This document shows positions 59,401 to 64,000 of a DNA stretch of 64,000 bases, one piece after another. The position numbers and the translations under genes were made by a program. The notes beneath the pieces were generated by a model that was given only the letters and a program-made list of their open reading frames with translations, did not search any database and had not been told where the DNA came from. Origin of the DNA: Rhineura floridana (lineage: Eukaryota; Chordata; Lepidosauria; Squamata; Rhineuridae); assembly GCF_030035675.1 (NCBI RefSeq), contig NC_084489.1, positions 21,663,501 to 21,727,500 of the forward strand, read 5' to 3'. Numbering within the stretch: the stretch's first letter is position 1; every line of letters starts with the position of its first letter.

Positions 59401-62400
59401 GTTCCACGTTTGTTCCAATCTCCGGGATCTCCTCTCTCACAGGGACCCCTGTTCCAGTCTCCAGGGTCTCCTCTCTCACAGGGACCCCTGTTCCAGTCTC
59501 CAGGGTCTCCTCTCTCACAAGGACCCCTATGTCTTTAATCTCCTGTGTCTCCAAACAATAGATTTTGTTTCTAAAGTCCATAGACTCCAAATCTTTTTCC
59601 TGTTCCACGTTTGTTCCAATCTCCGGGGTCTCCTCTCTCACAGGGACCCCTTCCAGGGTCACCTCTCTCACAGGGACCCCTATATCTTTAATCTCCTGCT
59701 TCATTTTACTCAATTCAATTTTCAGCTCCTTACAACCCTGTCGCAGGTTTTGTTTCGTTATCTCAATCTCATCCATTATTTTCTGAAACATAGTTATTTC
59801 CAGATTCTCAGCCACTTTCTTAATTGCCATTTTAAAAGAAAAATATAGGAAAACCACTTCTTATTTCAGCAACAATTGGGTTAATACTCCAAACTTGGTG
59901 ACATCACAGTATAAACAGAGCAGACAGCCTTATCTCTCCATGCTTAAGTAAACAAAATGTAGTTCCCAGGATCGAAACAATTAATGGCGGTCGTCAGGAA
60001 ACAGATTCGTCAAAATAAAATAGACCAAAAAGAGAGTAGTCTCAGACAATATAATATTCTTCAAAATAAAAATCTGGAATAGAAATCCCTCTTCTGTGTA
60101 TATCTTTAGAATGCAAATCCAGGACAGCTTTTTGCAACAAAAACAGAGATAAGCTATTAATTAGTGAGTAGCAGAGAGAAGTTATGGCTCCCCAGTGAGA
60201 TGTCAAAAACCGATCAATCTGGCAAATCTCTTTTAAACAGCAACAATTTAAGTCAAGTAAAAGAAAAATATAGAAAGAAGGGTGCTTGCCTGTTAGTGCG
60301 TTCTCTCTTAGAAGATAAGATGAACGTTCGCTTTATCAGATAGAGCTTGTTGTTGAAAATCCGTCCCACCTTCGTCGGCTGGACCTCGTCCCATAAATTA
60401 ATGAGATCTGGTCGTCCCAACAAAAATAGGCTTTGAGGTTAATCTCTTCGTTTCTCCCTACCCGGGAGAAGTTTAATCAGTCAAAAAAAAAAAAAATCTG
60501 ACTGATATATCTGAATAAGCTTCTTTTGAGGCAGGAGCCCGTCTCAAAAGCAGGCACAGGCTAAGTCACCCTTCCCGGAAGTGTTTTGCAAATCTTCATT
60601 TCATCCTTTTTCATTCAGTTTATTTTCATCTGCTACTACTTTTTTTCTTTCATAGGAAGAGGTCCACAATTATGTACAGATGATGGGTGGCCGTGTATAC
60701 AGAGATCTTAATGTTTCAGTAACACATCTTATAGCTGGAGAAGTTGGAAGCAAGAAATACTTAGTTGCTGCTAATTTAAAAAAACCCATTTTGCTTCCGT
60801 CTTGGGTAAAAGCACTGTGGGACAAATCTCAACACAGGTAAGACTACCGTTCATGCGTTTAGAAAATTCTGAGCTACAATGTTTCCTAAAAAAGAATTTT
60901 AACCTGTGTGTTAGCAGTCTTGTTGCAAAGTGTGTGATTTACACCTCATTACTAAGAGGAAAAAACCCTTACTTGGATTTATAGGGGAAGGCCTAAGAAT
61001 GATATATCCTTTGCTCTATTGCATAGCTGCTAAATCTGTACTGTCTTTAGTTATTCATGCATAACTCATGAGCTTTGTTTTTCTGCTAATGAGAGATAAA
61101 TGGCAAGACATATTTTTATTGCTCTTGTTCCCAACAGAATGGTTAGATACACAGACATAAATATGGGAGACTTCCTATGTCCTTTGTTTCTTGGCTGTAC
61201 AATCTGTGTAACTGGATTAAGCAGCGTGGACCGGAAAGAGGTCCAGCGTCTCACTATTCAGAATGGTGGTCATTATACAGGGCAGCTCAAGATGAACGAG
61301 TGTACCCATCTTATTGTTCAAGAGCCAAAAGGTAAAAATTTCTTTGAAACAAATGTCATCTATTTGACAAGTTCAAGAAGATTCTTATATTTGTGTGGAA
61401 TATTTGGTTTCCTATCTTGAATGCAGCAAGGACTTGTACTATATTTTTAATTTGTCAGGCTGCAAAAGTATCAAGCAGCAAGGTATTTAAGCTGCTATTT
61501 GACCAATCAATGAACAGAATTCTCGTGGCAACAAAAATGCCTTCCACTCATTATTCACAAGCACTAATGAAGTACCTGTCCCTCCCCTCTCTTGCTTCTG
61601 CATTGGGATGGGAAGGGAGCCTCTGGTGTTCATGCATCCTTCCTTACGTATCGAAGAGGTTTCGATGTCAAAGGTTAAGAAAGTTCTTGCATAAATTAAA
61701 TTAAAATACTGCTCTTTTCCCAAGGGAAAGACACGTTTGTGAAAAAAAACTGAACAACTTTACTTTGAGAAAACTGAATACTTTTTCAAGTATTCCCATA
61801 AGGAACAATTTTCTTAATGCCCCTTTACCCTATATGCTAGGGATGGACACCCTTTTTGAAGATGGGGGCCATACTCTCTTGTTGGGACCAGAGCTGGGTT
61901 GGTGGGAACAAATCCAAAAAGTGGGTGGGATACCTTTTCTTCCTCTCTACCATATTTGTGCCCTTCATAATCCATTCATTTTCTCCCCGCCCTGCAAAGT
62001 CTACCCCCATACATAAACATATACCTCATTCATTCATCATTGATTACATTCCTGCTGCTGATGGAGAAATTAGAGGCATGTCAGAAGCCGCAGATGGGGG
62101 CCATATGTGGCCCATGGACTGAAGATTGCGCCATATGCCATAGCATTGGCAGGATTGCATTTGGCCAAATTCAGTATAGCTCTTTCCAGAATCTGCTAAC
62201 GATGCAAGGTATTTCTTCTATTGTTCAAGATCTAGTTGCTCAGATAGTGCAATGGAAACAGGTGTATGAAAATCTTTGACCAAGAACAGCATGCTACATT
62301 GAAAACAATATACAAAGGCCACCTTGTATTTGCATATTTGTCTGGACGTAGGTTCTATGAAGAAATGTCATCTGGTTCCAAGTGACAGTACGTTAAAATC

Positions 62401-63322
62401 ATGGCCACTAATTAAAAAAGGTGTTCCCTGGTAGCTATGTGTTTCACTTCTTGCATAAATTGTTAAATATTTAGATAAATTCTTGTGCTTTGACTGCAAT
62501 TTTTTAAAGGTTTTCTCTATATTTAAATTGTGAGTGTTGTATCATCCAAAACAGGAATAGAAACCAAAAGTTTGCTTCTTTTTTTAAAAAATGTTGAAAT
62601 AGATAGTTTGGTTTTCTTCCACTTCCCATATAGCATGGAAATTTATTTTGGTACAGCAGCCACAGCCATTTAGTTCCTACACCAATATAGATTTCAAGAG
62701 CCATTTTAATGCAAAGCAAACACCTCTCTGTGTTAATGCAGCCATTCTTAAACTATCGGGTTTTATCTGTGCAGTCAGTGTTAGAAGTAGGATACTGGTT
62801 GGTTTTCACTTGCGAGACAAAACATCATAGCTCTAAGAAAATTATGGCTAAAACTTGCCAAATATATCACCATACTTTTTATACATTTGTACAGTGGTGT
62901 CCAATGCTGTGCAAGTAGACTCCTGCTTGTGCATGGAACTCCCCCTGCCGCTGCAGTCCTCTGGAGCAGATTTTTGAGGATGCTCATGGGGCTGCAGGGG
63001 TGAGAAGAGGGAAGAGGAAGTCCCATTGTGTGAGTATACATCTGTTCTGCTCACGCAGCGACAGTGGATACAACCTTATATTTCTCAGAGAAATTTCTTT
63101 GAATATTAACTTCAGTTGTCTCATTTTTTTTTTGTGGAAAAGGCCAGAAATTTGAGTGTGCAAGAAGGTGGAATGTCCACTGCATTTCAATACAGTGGTT
63201 TTTTGACAGCATTGAAAAGGGATTTTGCCAGGATGAATCTATGTATACAGTTGACCCTAAATCAAAGCAAGGAAGTGCACCAAGCACATCAACTCCGACT
63301 AGCCAAGCTACTGAGCCTGATG
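56383..63322 (+). CDS. TOPBP1: TOPBP1, first six coding exons (gene continues past the window)
   Basis: DNA topoisomerase II-binding protein 1, the nuclear BRCT-repeat scaffold that binds phosphorylated RAD9 and Treslin and activates ATR-ATRIP during replication stress and origin firing. Six exons are recognised by protein similarity and GT-AG borders: 56383-56466, 56939-57073, 57560-57703, 60656-60837, 61138-61331 and 63143-63322 (919 coding bases, about 306 residues). They cover BRCT0, BRCT1 ([40 protein letters not shown]) and BRCT2 ([29 protein letters not shown]). The human protein has about 1,520 residues, so roughly a fifth is here. Two adjacent ATGs (56383 and 56386) start the frame. 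Human begins MSRNDKEPFFVKFLK, so the first is likely. No frame damage is seen. Introns contain an antisense L1. Confidence 0.95.
56939..57073 (+). CDS. TOPBP1: TOPBP1 coding exon 2
   Basis: 45 codons, [12 protein letters not shown] to FNHLQK; acceptor CACAG, donor GTTTGT. Phase 0 on both sides. Part of BRCT0. Confidence 0.95.
57560..57703 (+). CDS. TOPBP1: TOPBP1 coding exon 3
   Basis: 48 codons, [15 protein letters not shown] to SLPKETR; acceptor ATCAG, donor GTAATT. Phase 0 on both sides. Confidence 0.95.
59024..59857 (-). CDS. L1 ORF1-like protein with internal tandem repeats
   Basis: 277-codon frame; the likely start is the Met of [15 protein letters not shown], 9 codons in. The N-terminal half is heptad-rich ([15 protein letters not shown]), fitting the coiled coil of L1 ORF1p. 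It then shows a 13-residue unit ([13 protein letters not shown]) repeated in tandem, and a larger duplication that repeats EIKDIGV…[12 protein letters not shown] about 68 residues apart. The C-terminal end ([18 protein letters not shown]) may be a fused ORF2 piece. RNA-binding motifs of a full ORF1p are not evident. Confidence 0.6.
   Translation of the reverse strand: MVFLYFSFKMAIKKVAENLEITMFQKIMDEIEITKQNLRQGCKELKIELSKMKQEIKDIGVPVREVTLEGVPVREETPEIGTNVEQEKDLESMDFRNKIYCLETQEIKDIGVLVREETLETGTGVPVREETLETGTGVPVREEIPEIGTNVEQEQDLESMDFRNKIYCLELNVISEEINEDSRDKVINGMDNLLDWNDVMEPNIEKIYGINCSHVTMEKLSRDDPVYFEKKNRDMILQQYFSNLFRMDGKKIFGIEVIPIRLLLYDYGFDSKIIMEY
59413..59680. repeat. Minisatellite inside L1 ORF1 (39-bp unit)
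   Basis: A unit of about 39 bases (CTCCTCTCTCACAGGGACCC core) occurs three times at 59426-59530 and about twice more at 59628-59680, separated by a second copy of the neighbouring sequence. Confidence 0.85.
60656..60837 (+). CDS. TOPBP1: TOPBP1 coding exon 4
   Basis: [15 protein letters not shown] to LWDKSQH; acceptor TTTCATAG, donor GTAAGA. 182 bases, ends with two bases of an Arg codon. Carries most of BRCT1, including the [14 protein letters not shown] stretch. Confidence 0.95.
61138..61331 (+). CDS. TOPBP1: TOPBP1 coding exon 5
   Basis: [15 protein letters not shown] to [10 protein letters not shown]; acceptor CCAACAG, donor GTAAAA. 194 bases; begins BRCT2. Confidence 0.95.
61332..63142 (+). 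other. TOPBP1: TOPBP1 intron 5
   Basis: No gene recognised. A TAGGGATGGACACCC motif at about 61838 may be the end of another hAT-like MITE, but its partner end is unclear. Confidence 0.5.
63143..63322 (+). CDS. TOPBP1: TOPBP1 coding exon 6
   Basis: Completes Gly, then [15 protein letters not shown] to SQATEPD; acceptor GAAAAG, donor GTAAGT. 180 bases, phase 1 on both sides. It ends in a Ser/Thr-rich linker after BRCT2. Confidence 0.93.
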
Positions 63323-64000
63323 GTAAGTAATAAGTTCTTTAAAGTGGCTGACTTTCTGTGAACAAAAAGTCAAAGATCTTTATAGCATTGTGATTGTATT
63401 TATGGCTTTCAGTGTCTTTTTTTGGCAAACTGTTTGGCTGGTAAATATCTTGGCAATCTGTGTAGCATTCTAGTTTTTTATTTGGGGAATGTTTGAAAGC
63501 CAAGGTAAAAACATGGCTTTTTTCAAGTAGACAAATGGGGTCTTCAACAATATGTTGCAGCATGGAGTGCTCTTGTTTAGTATGCCAGCCATGCCTTTCT
63601 CTAAGCCTACTGATATTTCTCTGTTGTGTATTGCCTTCATAACAATCCACACTTTGACAATGAGTTTGTCATTGGTATGTTGGATGACTGTTATATCTGT
63701 CAGTATTGTCATAGTTCCATGGGAAAAAGAAGGGCTTTTGGTTGTTGGTACAGAGAGAACAAAATGCATGCTCAGTATTTCTTCAGTAGTAAAAATCTCT
63801 TGTAGATTTATGAATGGCATGTCTTACAGTGGAATGTTATGTACGCTACTCAGAAATTATACAACCAGGAGAGTGGCTGTATACTATAACCAGCATGGAT
63901 TTTTCACATTCCGCAATGTTAAATTGAAAATACCCCCCATGCCATTCTCATGCTTCCCATAAGCTCATTTCAAAACAAAAACCTTACAAAACCTATAGTC
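63323..64000 (+). other. TOPBP1: TOPBP1 intron 6, running off the window
   Basis: Begins GTAAGT. No exon recognised before the right edge. Confidence 0.6.

Larger units (their letters stand above)
58441..60579 (-). mobile_element. Internally deleted L1: 5' UTR, ORF1 and 3' end, in a TOPBP1 intron
   Basis: A 2.1 kb L1 lies antisense in the intron between TOPBP1 coding exons 3 and 4. Its A-tail (T-run on the plus strand) is at 58441, and a 16-base target duplication AGTGTTTTGCAAATCT flanks it (58425-58440 and 60580-60595). The 3' part matches the L1 at 46567-47000, the ORF1 frame is at 59024-59857, and the sequence to 60579 is a 5' UTR. ORF2 is absent, apart from its last part. Two intact ends with a precise target duplication show the deletion happened before insertion, so this is a mobilised non-autonomous L1 derivative. 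Confidence 0.85.

Noticed and set aside
59413-59680. Regular repeats that might suggest a CRISPR-like array
   Set aside because: They are in-frame 39-bp tandem units in an L1 ORF1 of a vertebrate genome, without unique spacers.
61838-62135. Possible hAT-like MITE in TOPBP1 intron 5
   Set aside because: Only a TAGGGATGG-like start is visible; I could not identify a matching end or target duplication.

Overview
The window looks like squamate reptile (lizard-type) DNA. It carries vertebrate chemokine-receptor genes and the start of TOPBP1. They sit in a repeat landscape typical of squamates: L2/CR1-like and L1 LINEs with open frames, a BovB (RTE) LINE, tRNA-derived SINEs with BovB-like 3' ends, many hAT-type DNA transposons and a very young Gypsy LTR element. 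I cannot name the species.

Layout. (1) 1-296 matches the 3' flank of the first receptor gene (6386-6655), so another receptor copy should end roughly 450 bp before the window. (2) 297-6180 is CC chemokine receptor copy 1 (+): a TATA box, a non-coding first exon ending in a GTAAGT donor, an intron carrying a recent L2-like LINE, and a single-exon CDS. (3) 6660-20400 is a repeat-rich spacer with a near-intact Gmr1-like Gypsy element, a pogo/Tigger-type MITE and a 4.4 kb hAT with nested insertions. (4) 20411-28600 is receptor copy 2, nearly identical to copy 1 up to the stop codon. (5) 29728-46490 is receptor copy 3: an older homologous promoter and first exon, then about 15 kb of LINEs and hAT elements, then a diverged CDS whose TM1-TM3 part has been homogenised with copies 1 and 2. 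(6) 46567-49310 is a 5'-truncated L1. (7) 49340-53600 is mostly repeats and unrecognised sequence. (8) From about 53640 to the right edge lies the GC-rich promoter and the first six coding exons of TOPBP1 (+), with an internally deleted L1 in one intron.

The receptor array is an actively evolving multigene family: tandem duplication, apparent gene conversion, promoter replacement in copy 1, and loss of a conserved N-terminal cysteine in copies 1 and 2. TOPBP1 is a DNA-damage and replication-checkpoint scaffold with no functional link to the array; it marks synteny.

The most unexpected item is a fragment resembling the first coding exon of BACE1 (beta-secretase), with its splice donor, inside a 2.6 kb hAT transposon (37629-40195) bounded by matching ends and an 8-bp target duplication. 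All similarity statements are by eye.
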